Shown: positions 28,817 to 37,966, counted from the first letter of the stretch. The stretch is DNA of 64,000 bases from Pseudonocardia alni (GCF_002813375.1 NZ_PHUJ01000003.1:2046001-2110000), one strand, 5' to 3'. Notes: generated from the sequence alone by a model not told the origin. A program made the numbers and translations.

Positions 28817-30225
28817 GCCCCCGGCTCGCCGACGTAGGCGATGCCCTCGACGCGGCCGCCGGTCGCGTGCAGGGTCTGCTCCACGCGACTCAGCTCGTCA
28901 CGGCGGGTCCGGTCCGACACGACGAGCAGCGTGGCGTCCGCCGTCCGCGAGACCAGTGCGGCGCCCGGGTCGTCGCCGAGCGGGGCACAGTGGACGACGA
29001 CGACGTCGACCGTCCGCTCCAGCTCCTCCACGATCCGGCCGAACTCCCGGCCGGAGAGGAGGTCGACAGTCGAGTCGGGCGCGGCGCCCGCGGCGATGAC
29101 CGACAGGCCCGGCGCGTCGTCGGTGACGGTCAGCGCATCGGACAGGGCCACCCGTCCGGCGACGACCGCGGACAGCCCCGGAGCGCCGAGGTCGGACTCC
29201 GGGGCGGTGAAATCGGCCCGGACCAGCGCCGTCGACGCGCCGGCCCGGGCGAAGCCGGTCGCGAGCTCGGTCGCGATCCTGCCAGCCTCGGCGCCGTCGC
29301 CCCGGCCGGCGCCGCAGACCAGCACGCTGCCGCTGAGCTTGTCGCGGTCCGCGGGCAGCACCAGGGCACGGATCATCGCGATCACCTCGCCCGGCGCGGT
29401 GCGCACCCGTGCCCGGCGCCGCGCCCGCGACGACCGCCACCCACCGCGGGTGCCGGACGGCGCGACTGTTCCGAACAGCGGGACCCGCAGGGCTCTGGTG
29501 GCGTACGCAGGGCCCGGCACGTGCGGGTCGAGCCCCCCGACGGCCCCGGCCAGCCCGGCACCCGCGACGGACCCGATCGCGGCGGCCGCCGCGGCGTAGA
29601 GCCACACCGTCCCGCTCGCCTGCCCGTCGGCCACCGTGGTGTCCAGGACGACCGGCCGGGGCCCGGCCTGGATCGTCGCCGACGTCGTGCTGGTCAGCGC
29701 GTCCTGGAACGCGGTGATCTCGTTCTCCAGCCGTGCCCCGGCCTGCGGTGGCGCGTTCGGGGGCAGAGCGTCCAGCTCGGCCCGGGCCCGGGCGATGGAC
29801 TGCTCGAGGTCGGCCTCCCCCGCACGGCGGGCGTCCGTGGTGGCCTGCTCGCGCAACCGCACGTAGGTGGTCGCGTAGGTCGTCGCGACCCTCGCGGCCT
29901 CCTCGGGAGTCGCCGCCGACGCGGTGACGGTGAGGATCCACGTCGAGTCGCCCGACCCGACGTCGACCTCGGGCCGGGAGCCCAGCTCGGCCGCGGCGGC
30001 CTCGGAGACGAAACGGCTCCGGACGAACTGGACCTCCGGGGCGACGTCGGCGCCGGACACGAAGACCTCGGTGGTCGCCGAGTGGGACGCGGGGCGCAAC
30101 AGCACGGCCGCGACCGTGACGGCGACGAACAGCACGACCACGGTGAGGACGAGCAACCGGTGCCGGCGCAGGGCCCGGCGCCAGAAGGAGATCTCCAGCT
30201 CGTCGGACGATGCGGTCTGGTTCAT
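28813..30225 (-). CDS. Wzz/BY-kinase-like chain-length protein with degenerate kinase domain
   Basis: The 470-residue protein has a Wzz-type N-terminal half: helix near 27-47, periplasmic coiled coil, and a second helix near 215-235. It is joined to a cytoplasmic CpsD/Wze-like domain. The usual P-loop (PGEGKST) is replaced by CGAGRGDGAEA, without the invariant Gly-Lys-Ser/Thr. The Walker A' motif (VDADLR) reads VRADFT, and the Walker B aspartate is replaced (VVVVHCAPLGDD). There is no Tyr-rich tail. It can probably control chain length but not phosphorylate tyrosine. ATG at 30225 overlaps the flippase stop. Confidence 0.83.
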   Translation of the reverse strand: MNQTASSDELEISFWRRALRRHRLLVLTVVVLFVAVTVAAVLLRPASHSATTEVFVSGADVAPEVQFVRSRFVSEAAAAELGSRPEVDVGSGDSTWILTVTASAATPEEAARVATTYATTYVRLREQATTDARRAGEADLEQSIARARAELDALPPNAPPQAGARLENEITAFQDALTSTTSATIQAGPRPVVLDTTVADGQASGTVWLYAAAAAAIGSVAGAGLAGAVGGLDPHVPGPAYATRALRVPLFGTVAPSGTRGGWRSSRARRRARVRTAPGEVIAMIRALVLPADRDKLSGSVLVCGAGRGDGAEAGRIATELATGFARAGASTALVRADFTAPESDLGAPGLSAVVAGRVALSDALTVTDDAPGLSVIAAGAAPDSTVDLLSGREFGRIVEELERTVDVVVVHCAPLGDDPGAALVSRTADATLLVVSDRTRRDELSRVEQTLHATGGRVEGIAYVGEPGA

Positions 30226-31499
30226 GCGGTCCCCGATTCTGTGCGATGGTCGGTGGGGGCTCCGGTCAGCCGGTCCATGTCCTTCTGATCCGTGTCCTTC
30301 CGGACCAGGAACAGCAGCCAGGCCAGCACGGCGCTGACCGCGTAACCGCCGGCGAGGACGGCGGCGGTACCGGTCGCCCCGTGCCCGGAGGCCACGACGA
30401 GCACCAGGACGAGGACGATCGGGACGGTCGTCGCCTGGACGAGCAGTGCCCGGCGCAGCTGCCCGAGTGCCGAGGCGACGACGATCGCCCCGACCAGCAC
30501 CGCCTCGGCGACCAGCATCACGGCGAGGAAGGTGCGCGGCCCCTGGGTGCCGTCCCAGTTCGTGTCGAGCAGCCACCGCCCGACCCGGTCGGGCAGCAGG
30601 ACGACCCCGGCGCCCCAGGCCGCGGCGAGTACCGCCTGCACCGCGGTGACCCGGCCGACGAGCCGGCGGACCTCGCGGGGGGAGCCGAGCCGGGTCGCGT
30701 CGGGCAGAAGCATCGACCGCGTACCGAGGATCAGGATGCCGAGCGGACCGAAGAACAGGAACGCGGCCCGGAGCGCACCGACCTCGGACAGATCCGTGAC
30801 CAACGGCATCAGCAGGAACGAGGCGTCGACCGGGATCCCGGTGAGCATGTGGGTGGCCAGCAACGGAGCCGCGAGGGCGCGGTGCAACACGAACCACCGC
30901 AGCGCGGCGCGGAACCGGGGCCGGATGTGCAGCCTGACCAGAGCCGTCACGGCGCCGAGGCTGCCGCCGACGCACCATCCGAGCACGGCGGCGATCTCGG
31001 ACACCCCGCCGTCCAGGACGGCGGCGACACCGATCGTGCCGAACTGCGCCACCGCCCACAGGACGTCGGAGAGCGCGGCCTCCTTCGGGACGGCCCGGAC
31101 CATCGCGATCCCCCGCAGCCCCTCCTGAAGCAGGAGCATCGGCATCACGAGCGCCATCAGCAGGAACGGGCCGGTCCCGTGCCCGATGACGAGGACCACG
31201 GCCGCGGATGCGAGTCCGAGCAGGATCCCGAACGCGACGGTGTGCGCGAGTGCCTCGCTCTCCTCGCGCGCCGGGTCCGCCCGGTCGCGGCGGCGGCGCA
31301 CGGCGAGCACGTCGTTGGACGTCGCACGCACGACCCCGATCCCGATCGTGTAGAGGACCATGACCACCGCGAAGGCACCGAACGCGTCGGGCGCGGTGAC
31401 CCGGGCGACGAGCAGGGTGAGCAGGAAGTTCGTCCCCGTGTTGACGATCTGCGACAGGAACCCCCAGTGGGCCTGGCGGAGGTTGGTCGGACCGGTCAC
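30222..31499 (-). CDS. Wzx-like lipid-linked oligosaccharide flippase
   Basis: The 425-residue polytopic protein has about 12 predicted helices, beginning NLRQAHWGFLSQIVNTGTNF and continuing TLLVARVTAPDAFGAFAVV, the classic opening of polysaccharide-export MATE-fold flippases. It should carry the lipid-linked repeat unit across the membrane. GTG at 31499 overlaps the polymerase stop (GTGA); a longer reading adds a Cys/Arg-rich, non-hydrophobic extension and is rejected. Confidence 0.88.
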   Translation of the reverse strand: MTGPTNLRQAHWGFLSQIVNTGTNFLLTLLVARVTAPDAFGAFAVVMVLYTIGIGVVRATSNDVLAVRRRRDRADPAREESEALAHTVAFGILLGLASAAVVLVIGHGTGPFLLMALVMPMLLLQEGLRGIAMVRAVPKEAALSDVLWAVAQFGTIGVAAVLDGGVSEIAAVLGWCVGGSLGAVTALVRLHIRPRFRAALRWFVLHRALAAPLLATHMLTGIPVDASFLLMPLVTDLSEVGALRAAFLFFGPLGILILGTRSMLLPDATRLGSPREVRRLVGRVTAVQAVLAAAWGAGVVLLPDRVGRWLLDTNWDGTQGPRTFLAVMLVAEAVLVGAIVVASALGQLRRALLVQATTVPIVLVLVLVVASGHGATGTAAVLAGGYAVSAVLAWLLFLVRKDTDQKDMDRLTGAPTDHRTESGTA

Positions 31500-32755
31500 C
31501 GGACGAGCACCTCCGTCGCGGACCGCGGAGCGGCACGGGTGTCCGACGACCGTAGGGTGAGCACCGTCGCCACACCCGCAGCGGCGAAGACCAGCCACCA
31601 GTGCCGCTGGTAGAACGCCTCGATCCCGAGGGACACACCGGCCATCACGACGTGCCCGCACAGCAGTGCGAGCACCATCGGCCGCAGCTCACCGGACGCG
31701 ACGGGCAGCGCGGAGAACAGTCGTACCGCCACCGACACGACCAGCGCCAGGAACACCGCCAGGCCGATCAACCCGAGATCGGACAGGAACCACAGCGCCG
31801 TGTTGTGCACGACGATCCGGTACTCGGCGACGTACACGCCGAGTCCGATCCCGAACACCGGGCTCTCCACGTAGTCGTGCAACGCCTCGAACCCGATCAC
31901 CAGACGGGAGGAGATCTCGCTGGGCCGTGTCACGAGCGCGGCGGCGTCGGGGACCTGCAGCAGCACCAGCGGGACGAGGACGACGACCGGCAGCGCGCCG
32001 CGGACGAGGGTCCGGCCGCCGAGAGCCGGTCGGACGAGGAGCAGCGCCGCCAAGCCGCAGGTCAGCCCGATCCAGGACGACCGGGAGAAGGTCAGCAGGA
32101 GCGTCGCCGGCAGCACGACGTAGCCGGCGACCGCCCACCGGCCGGGCAGCAGCGCCGAGGGGGTGCCGGCGGTCACGTGGTGCAGCACCAGGGCGAGTGC
32201 GACGAGACCTCCGAAGGCATTGGCATCGAGCACGAGGCCGGAGATCCGGTCGGTCGGCCAGGGATCGTTCATCAGGGGCAGGACCGGGCCACCGGCGAGG
32301 TTCAGCAGCCGCGCGCCGAGCGCGAGCGTGGCGTGCAGGAGGACCGCGCCGACGAACAGCCGCAGGATCCGGCGGAGCCGCTCGACGTCGCGCATGTAGT
32401 CGATGAAGCAGGCACCCGTCGCCAGCAGGGCGATCAGCCCGACGTACTTCTGCAGCAGGGCGTAGGAGGTCAGCTCGCCGGTCCGCACGACGGCGACGAG
32501 GCAGCCGAGACCGAGCAGCGGGACCAGCGCCGTGTGCCAGACCGTCCACGCCCCGGACATGTGCCGCAGCCGGGTCGACCGCACCGCGAGGTAACAGGCG
32601 ATGAACGCGTCGGCCGGCGCGATCTGCCGGTAGTCGCCGACCTCGATCTGGATCGGCATGGTGAACAGGTAGGCGGCGAGCAGCACCAGCTCGGGCGTCC
32701 ACACCCGGCGCGCCGTTCCCTCGCCGCCGGTACCGGCCCGACCGGGTTCACTCAT
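31496..32755 (-). CDS. Wzy-like polymerase / O-antigen ligase family
   Basis: The 419-residue protein has about 11 helices and a large extracytoplasmic loop near residues 270-320. Features of the Wzy/WaaL family are PATLLLTFSRSSWIGL, the loop YVESPVFGIGLGVYVAEY, and HNTALWFLSDLGLIGL, with conserved Arg and His residues. It probably polymerises repeat units. The start is ATG at 32755, overlapping the upstream glycosyltransferase by 8 bp. Confidence 0.87.
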   Translation of the reverse strand: MSEPGRAGTGGEGTARRVWTPELVLLAAYLFTMPIQIEVGDYRQIAPADAFIACYLAVRSTRLRHMSGAWTVWHTALVPLLGLGCLVAVVRTGELTSYALLQKYVGLIALLATGACFIDYMRDVERLRRILRLFVGAVLLHATLALGARLLNLAGGPVLPLMNDPWPTDRISGLVLDANAFGGLVALALVLHHVTAGTPSALLPGRWAVAGYVVLPATLLLTFSRSSWIGLTCGLAALLLVRPALGGRTLVRGALPVVVLVPLVLLQVPDAAALVTRPSEISSRLVIGFEALHDYVESPVFGIGLGVYVAEYRIVVHNTALWFLSDLGLIGLAVFLALVVSVAVRLFSALPVASGELRPMVLALLCGHVVMAGVSLGIEAFYQRHWWLVFAAAGVATVLTLRSSDTRAAPRSATEVLVR

Positions 32756-34826
32756 GGGTGTCGACGAACCGCACCCAGCCACCGGGGACCCGATGGCTGT
32801 CGATGTGATGGCCCGTCCCGCCGACCCCCTGCGACGGGTACAGCCGGACCTCCTCGGGCGTCTCCCGGTACTCCTCGGAGGTCAGCGTGCGGATCGGCCG
32901 GCCCCACACCCCGTCGCCGTAGGACCGGTGGCACGCCTGCGCCAGCCGGACCAGGCGTCCGCCCACCTCGATGACCCGGCCCGCCGGTCGGGAGATCGAC
33001 GCGTCGTCCAGCACGATGGGGTTCGAGGGGTGCGGTTCCCAGGGCCCACGGATCGACGGCGCGACGAACAGGTCGAGCCGGTCGTGCGTGTGGCGCTCGC
33101 TGATCTCGGTGAACAGGTAGTACAGGCCCTCGTGCCGAAGGACGGTGCTGTCCTTGAAGGGACGGCCCCGGAGCAGAACACGGTCGAGCTCCCAGGTGTG
33201 GGGGAAGTCCACCGCCCGGTACAGCCGCACCGTCCCGTTCCCGTCCGCGCAGCTCTCCGGGACCATCAGGATCTCGTCGCCGTCGGCGAGCACCTGGGGG
33301 TAGGAGAGGTGGAAGTCCTCCCTGAGCACGACACCGTGGTAGCGCCAGTCGACGAGGTCGTCGCTGGTGGCGAGCCCGATCTCGCCGCGTCCCTGGCCGT
33401 GGCGCACCTGCTCGAAGAACAGGTGCCAGATGCCGTCCCGCTGGATCGCGAACGGGTCGGCGACCATCGTGATGCCGAGGCGGGCGAGCTCGTCGTCGGA
33501 GAACACCGGTCGTCGGACCGGGCCGACCGGGGACAACGGGTCCGCCGTGTGCTCGACAGCGAGCCGCCACCGCGGGGTCCCGGTCGCGGGTCCCCGCAGC
33601 GCCGTCGGCACGACGCGTCGTACCAGAGGGCGCAGCCGGGCCCGCAGGCTGAACCGGTGCCGGGGGGTCGACGCCTCGATCCGACGGTAGAGCGACATCA
33701 GCGGCGCGAGGGCGTGCGGGATCGCGAAGTGGTCCTCGACCCGCGCCCGACCGGCCGCCGCGAGCCGGGTCCGCTCCCGGTCGTCGGCGGCCAGCGCACG
33801 GACGGCGGCGCTGAGCTTCGGTGCGTCCCGTGGGGGCACGAGCACTCCCGCGCGGCCCCCGTCGAGGGCCTCGCGGCTCCCGCGGATGTCGGTCGCCACC
33901 AGTGGAACGCCGGCCGACATGGCCTCCAGCACCGCGACCGGCATCCCCTCCCGGTACGAGGGCTGGACGGCGAGGTCGGCGGCCGTCAGAAGGTCGGGCA
34001 CGTCGGTACGGAGCCCGAGCCGCAGGGTGCGCGCGGCCGCCGCCGGGTCCCGCCGGTGCTCCTGCTCGAGCCGTGCGCGCACCGACTGGTCGCGCTCGCT
34101 GGGTGCGGCGTCGCCGACCAGCAGCAACCAGGCCGGCCGATCGGCGAGCAGGTCGGAGAACGCGGTCAGCAGTTCCAGGACGCCCTTCTCCGTCACCAGC
34201 CTGCCGACGAAGACGACGACGAACTCGTCGACCGGGATACCGAGCTCACGACGAACGGCGGCCCGGCGCTCCGGGTCGGGGGCGAACCGGGCGGTGTCGA
34301 CCCCGACGCCCGGTGTGCCGACGACCCGATCGGGGTCCCGGGCGAAACCGGTCCGGCGTGCGAAGTCGAGGTCCTCGGAGTTGACGGTCACGACGTAGTC
34401 GGCGAAGTAGCGGTTCAGCAGGCGCTCCGCGGTGGTGTGCACCAACCACGTCCGCCGCGCCATACCGTCGTGGAAGTAGAAGCCGTGCACGTGGTTGACG
34501 ACGCAGGGGACCCGGGCGATCCGGGCCGCGATGCGCCCCTGGATCGAGGCCAGCGGCCCGTGCAGGTGGACGACGTCGAACCGCTCCCGGCGCAGGTAGC
34601 GGACGAGCGCCAGGATCTCGGTGCTGAACGCCCGCCCCGTGATGCGGCGGCTCACCCGGATCCGGTGCAGGGCGTAGGAGCTGCCGAGGTGGTGCCGCAG
34701 GGTGTCGCCGTCGCGGTCCATGGTGCTGGCCGCGACCACCTCGTGGCCGTCCGCGTCCAGCGCGTGGAACAGCGGGACTAGGAAGGCGAAGGCGGACTCG
34801 ACGCTGGACAGCTGGCAGATCCGCAC
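32748..34826 (-). CDS. Fusion: GT4 glycosyltransferase + GINT1-N-like propeller domain
   Basis: The 692-residue protein joins two domains. Residues 1-385 are a GT4 retaining glycosyltransferase: DVVHLHGPLASIQGRIAA, VVFVGRLVTEKGVLELL, and PSYREGMPVAVLEAMSAGVP with the catalytic E-x7-E. After a basic linker, residues about 430-692 (DDELARLGITMVADPFAI onward) form a five-bladed-propeller-like domain. This resembles the N-terminal domain of plant GINT1 and GH43-like folds: FFEQVRHGQGRGEIGLATS, FKDSTVLRHEGLYYLFTEI, RPAGRVIEVGGRLVRLAQ. GTG at 34826 is behind GGAGGAGG. It is the first gene of the export operon. Confidence 0.85.
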   Translation of the reverse strand: MRICQLSSVESAFAFLVPLFHALDADGHEVVAASTMDRDGDTLRHHLGSSYALHRIRVSRRITGRAFSTEILALVRYLRRERFDVVHLHGPLASIQGRIAARIARVPCVVNHVHGFYFHDGMARRTWLVHTTAERLLNRYFADYVVTVNSEDLDFARRTGFARDPDRVVGTPGVGVDTARFAPDPERRAAVRRELGIPVDEFVVVFVGRLVTEKGVLELLTAFSDLLADRPAWLLLVGDAAPSERDQSVRARLEQEHRRDPAAAARTLRLGLRTDVPDLLTAADLAVQPSYREGMPVAVLEAMSAGVPLVATDIRGSREALDGGRAGVLVPPRDAPKLSAAVRALAADDRERTRLAAAGRARVEDHFAIPHALAPLMSLYRRIEASTPRHRFSLRARLRPLVRRVVPTALRGPATGTPRWRLAVEHTADPLSPVGPVRRPVFSDDELARLGITMVADPFAIQRDGIWHLFFEQVRHGQGRGEIGLATSDDLVDWRYHGVVLREDFHLSYPQVLADGDEILMVPESCADGNGTVRLYRAVDFPHTWELDRVLLRGRPFKDSTVLRHEGLYYLFTEISERHTHDRLDLFVAPSIRGPWEPHPSNPIVLDDASISRPAGRVIEVGGRLVRLAQACHRSYGDGVWGRPIRTLTSEEYRETPEEVRLYPSQGVGGTGHHIDSHRVPGGWVRFVDTHE

Positions 34827-34875
34827 CTGCGGCCTCCTCCGTCGCACCGGTCTCCCGGGGCGTGGACACAGGCGC

Positions 34876-34907
34876 CGCAATCGGGCGATTGCGACGTCGT
34901 GACGACA
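34876..34907. promoter_or_regulatory. Palindromes upstream of the export operon
   Basis: Perfect inverted repeat CGCAATCG / CGATTGCG (34876-34883, 34886-34893; 2-bp centre) and GTCGTGACGAC (34897-34907) lie 50-80 bp upstream of the first gene of the five-gene export operon. They are candidate operator sites. The regulator is not identified. Confidence 0.45.
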
Positions 34908-34957
34908 CTCGCAACCCGAGGATCGGGCGTTAGCCCCCGAACCTCACCGACCTTCCG

Positions 34958-35450
34958 CTAACGACGGACACCCACCCGCGGGGCGAGCGCGTCGACGATC
35001 CCGTGCACGGCCTGCCAGATCAGGCGGACCGCCTCACGGTGCGCCTGTTCCGGTCCGCCCATCGGGTCGGGGACGGTGTCGTCGGCCGGGGGGATCGTTC
35101 CGCGCCGCGCCCGTGCGGCCTCGACGAGCACACGACCGCGCTTGACCAGGTCGGGCGGCAGCATGGTGTCGTCGACGGCCGCGGTCAGCCGGGCGAACTC
35201 GCGCAGCGCGAAGGTGCGGTCGAGCAGGTGCGGGTAGCGCTCGAGCACGGTGGAGCGGTGCCGGACGGGCCGTTCACGACCGCGGCGAGCGGCAGATGTT
35301 GCCGGTGCACACCACGAGGACCCGGAACCGGTCGTCCGGTCCGGGCTGCGTGGGGGCCTGCGGCCGGCGAGCCATGGACGCAGTGTGGGACGCGCGGAGT
35401 GGCATGGGCACCACTTCGTGTGCCTCGGCACGCTCGTCCAGCGATGTCAT
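34958..35450 (-). pseudogene. Broken low-molecular-weight protein tyrosine phosphatase
   Basis: ATG at 35450, behind GGGAGGGCCC, opens a frame that reaches the signature loop VLVVCTGNICRSP and then stops at 35274 (CRSPRS-stop). The C-terminal part continues in a different frame to 34958: RHRSTVLERYPHLLDRTFAL then REFARL, with PDPMGGPEQAHREAVRLIWQ near the end. Intact relatives carry about 60 more residues between the loop and this part. An internal deletion with frame change has therefore removed the centre. The gene lies beside the exopolysaccharide operon, where Wzb-type phosphatases normally sit. Confidence 0.82.
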
Positions 35451-35822
35451 GGGCCCTCCCCCGACGGTCCGTCGTCCGTTCAGTCGCACGGGAGCCCCTG
35501 TCCATTTCCGCCGAACGGCCGCGGGCGGCGGACATCCCCAGGGTTGAGAGACGGTGTGACCCGGGTCGCCCCCGTGCCCGCGCCGGATCCGGTGACGGTC
35601 GCCCGGCGGAGCCGAGATCTTCGGGGGGATCACCACACCCGCCCGTGTGCCCGATCTGGACGGCCAGCGCGGTGGCGGAGGTGTTCCTCCGGGCTGCGGA
35701 GCGCCCGGCGCACGGTCTGGCCCGCCGATCCGGCTCCGGTTCGGCGGCACCCCCCAGCCGCACGCGGCACCGTGGCCCGCGCGCCGACCGGGCGCCCGCC
35801 CGCATCCCGCGGATGTGGCGCG
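35451..35822. other. Non-coding gap
   Basis: No gene, RNA or clear repeat is seen in these 372 bases between the broken phosphatase and the HNH gene. Open frames here are out-of-frame G/C-rich artefacts with no recognisable protein segments. Confidence 0.4.
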
Positions 35823-37139
35823 TCACGGGACCAGCACCCGGCCCGCGGACGCGTCGACGACCGCGTCCAGCGGCACGGGTGGGTCGCCCCGTCCGCAGCC
35901 GATCAGGTCGGGCCGGTGCAGCGGGTTGCATCGCGGCCCGCCCGGCACCCAGGGCGGTGGGTGGAAGACCGGGAACCCGCCGTCCATCGTGATGCTCCAG
36001 TCCCCGTGGTGGACCAACCGGTGGTGGTGCCCGCAGAGCAGGACCAGATTGTCCAGGTCGGTGGCGCCGCCGTCGGCCCAGTGCCGGATGTGGTGGGCGA
36101 CGCACCACTGTGGCGGCGCCTCGCACCCGGGGTGGGCGCACCCGCCGTCGCGCTGGGCGAGGGCGCGGCGCTGCCCGCGGGTCGCGAGCCGGGCCTCCCG
36201 TCCGACGAACAGCGGCTCCCCGGCCGTGCCGAGCACGACCGGGACGATCCGCGCGTCACAGGCCAGGCGCAGCGCGTCCCCGGCGGCGACGGCGGCGGAC
36301 AGCCCACCGGCCCCGAAGCCGAGCAGCCCGGACCCGGTGCCGGTGGTGAGGGTGTCGAGCGGGACGGTGACGGTCAGCGTGACGGGCTGCCCGTTCTCCA
36401 CGCCCAGGTCTCCCGTCGCGAGCATCCGCCGCGCGAGCTCCACCAGCCCGTCGCCGGAGCGCTCGGCGGTGGATCGTTCGTCCCGCGCCCCGGTGGGTCC
36501 GTCCGCCGGGACGGGCGCGGTCAGCGGGGACAGTGCGGTGCGCAGCATCGCCGCGGACTCGGTGTCGAACCAGCCCCGCGCCTCGTACCCGGTGCCCTGC
36601 GGGCGCAGTACGAACCGGTTGCGCGACGGCTTCGGCTCCCGCGGGCGCGGCCCGTCGGGGTCCAGCAGGGCGATCGCCCGCCGGCCGAGCTTCTCGACGG
36701 CGTCGGGATCCAGCGTGCGGGCGTGGTGGACCAGGTCGGCCTCCAGCACCGGACGGTGCTCGCGCAGGTGCGGCGGCAGCATCGCCAGCACGCGCAGGAT
36801 CACCCGCACGTGCTCGGGGCCGACCGCGCCCGCGGCGAACGCCGCCGCCAGCTCGGGCAGCTCCGGGTCCACCTGCTCGCCGGTGATGAGGAACAGCGGG
36901 GACAGCCTCCGAGCGGCATCGACCCGGGCGCGGGCGGTGGACAGCGCCACGTTCTGCACGGTGCGCAGCAGGTCCGCGGTGTCGCGGAACCCCGTGTCCT
37001 CGGCCAGCCCACGGGTCGCGATCTCCGCGACCAGCGCCACCAGCGACGCCGACTCGCGGTTGATCCGTTCCTGGACGGCCGCGACCGCGGCGAGGAGCTC
37101 CTCGTCACCGGCCTGCCAGACGTCGTCCACGTACACCAC
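35823..37139 (-). CDS. DUF222 / HNH endonuclease (13E12-repeat family type)
   Basis: The 438-residue protein has a long helical DUF222 region (residues 1-300) and a C-terminal HNH nuclease module: CAHPGCEAPPQWCVAHHIRH, then WADGGATDLDNLVLLCGHHH. Both zinc-binding Cys pairs and the catalytic histidines are present. The family is multi-copy in actinobacteria and often mobile. Its cellular role is unclear. The start is GTG at 37139. It sits amid decayed genes, consistent with a recombination-prone stretch. Confidence 0.9.
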   Translation of the reverse strand: MVYVDDVWQAGDEELLAAVAAVQERINRESASLVALVAEIATRGLAEDTGFRDTADLLRTVQNVALSTARARVDAARRLSPLFLITGEQVDPELPELAAAFAAGAVGPEHVRVILRVLAMLPPHLREHRPVLEADLVHHARTLDPDAVEKLGRRAIALLDPDGPRPREPKPSRNRFVLRPQGTGYEARGWFDTESAAMLRTALSPLTAPVPADGPTGARDERSTAERSGDGLVELARRMLATGDLGVENGQPVTLTVTVPLDTLTTGTGSGLLGFGAGGLSAAVAAGDALRLACDARIVPVVLGTAGEPLFVGREARLATRGQRRALAQRDGGCAHPGCEAPPQWCVAHHIRHWADGGATDLDNLVLLCGHHHRLVHHGDWSITMDGGFPVFHPPPWVPGGPRCNPLHRPDLIGCGRGDPPVPLDAVVDASAGRVLVP

Positions 37140-37202
37140 TACTCGAACATATGTTCGACGAAGGGGCGCTGAGGTGGCCGGGCGCTACCCCGCGACGAGC
37201 GG

Positions 37203-37715
37203 TCAGCCGGTGAATCCGTCCATGATCCCGTCGCCGTCCAGGTCGGACCCGCAGGCCGCGGTCCCGTAGTAGCTGCTGGTGGGGTCCGAGCAGGCGGACT
37301 CCAGTCCGTCCCCACTCACCTCGTGCTCCTCTGCCTGCAACTGCTCCAGGTACTCCCGCTGCGCCTGCTCCTTCGCCGCGATCAGGTCGGGGCAGTTCTT
37401 GTTGGTGATGTAGTGCGGGTGGGCCGGGTCCTCGAACTCCGGGTCCGCCGTCGGCTCGCAGGTATAGAGCACCGGCTCCGGCTCCTCCTCGACGAACGAC
37501 GAGAGCGGCGCGGCCGGCACGATCCCCGGCACGAGCGGCGCCGGGAACTCCCGCGCCACCACACCGGGACCCGTGGGAGCCGGGGCCACGACCGCGACGA
37601 CCGGATCGGCGGAGGCGACGGACGCGACGCAGAGCGCGGCCGCCGTCGTCGCCGGCACCAGCCCGGCCAGCAGGGCGCGGGAAACGGAACGGCGTGGGCG
37701 GCGGTGCGACGTCAT
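37203..37715 (-). CDS. Secreted protein with DxDGDG motif
   Basis: The 170-residue protein has a twin-Arg-containing basic N-terminus, a hydrophobic signal segment (LLAGLVPATTAAALCVASVA) and a likely cleavage after ASA. The mature part is Pro/Glu-rich, with four cysteines (YTCEPTADPEFED, NKNCPDL, ESACSD, AACGSDLDGDG). The final SDLDGDGIMDGFTG looks like a calcium-binding EF-hand or dockerin-like loop. ATG at 37715 follows GGGGAGACC. I do not recognise the family. Confidence 0.75.
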   Translation of the reverse strand: MTSHRRPRRSVSRALLAGLVPATTAAALCVASVASADPVVAVVAPAPTGPGVVAREFPAPLVPGIVPAAPLSSFVEEEPEPVLYTCEPTADPEFEDPAHPHYITNKNCPDLIAAKEQAQREYLEQLQAEEHEVSGDGLESACSDPTSSYYGTAACGSDLDGDGIMDGFTG

Positions 37716-37827
37716 CGTGCGGTCTCCCCTGGTCCGGCGGGCCGTCGACGCGGCCCTCTGCTCCGCTGGATCGCTCCGCACGGACCAGCCCGTTATCGGC
37801 CGTTCGGCGGTTCATCAGATGTGACGA

Positions 37828-37966
37828 GACGGCGGGCCCGCGGTCAGGGGTGTTCTTCCGCCAGACCCACGTCGGCTGCATCCTCGAGCGCTGGTCCCCC
37901 ATGCTCGACCTGTCCATCCTCGCCCGCACCGCCGGCGCCGTCACCCGTGGCGGGGGCGCCTACTGA
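37828..37966 (+). pseudogene. Relic of an initiating sugar transferase (start of domain fused to last residues)
   Basis: The plus strand reads DGGP in one frame (37828-37839). After a short insertion it reads VFFRQTHVG in a second frame, running straight into ERWSPMLDLSILARTAGAV and a terminal GGGAY-stop at 37966. Intact enzymes read DGGPVFFRQ-x-RVG at the start of the catalytic domain and end W-SP-LLDL-ILxRT...RGAY, with about 130 residues between them. The middle has been deleted. It keeps what looks like its own terminator at 37988-38030. Confidence 0.72.

Noticed and set aside
30226..31638. N-terminal extension of the Wzz-like protein to 941 residues
   Set aside because: The upstream part of the frame is antiparallel noise over the flippase. 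ATG at 30225 overlaps the flippase stop as ATGA, as throughout the operon.
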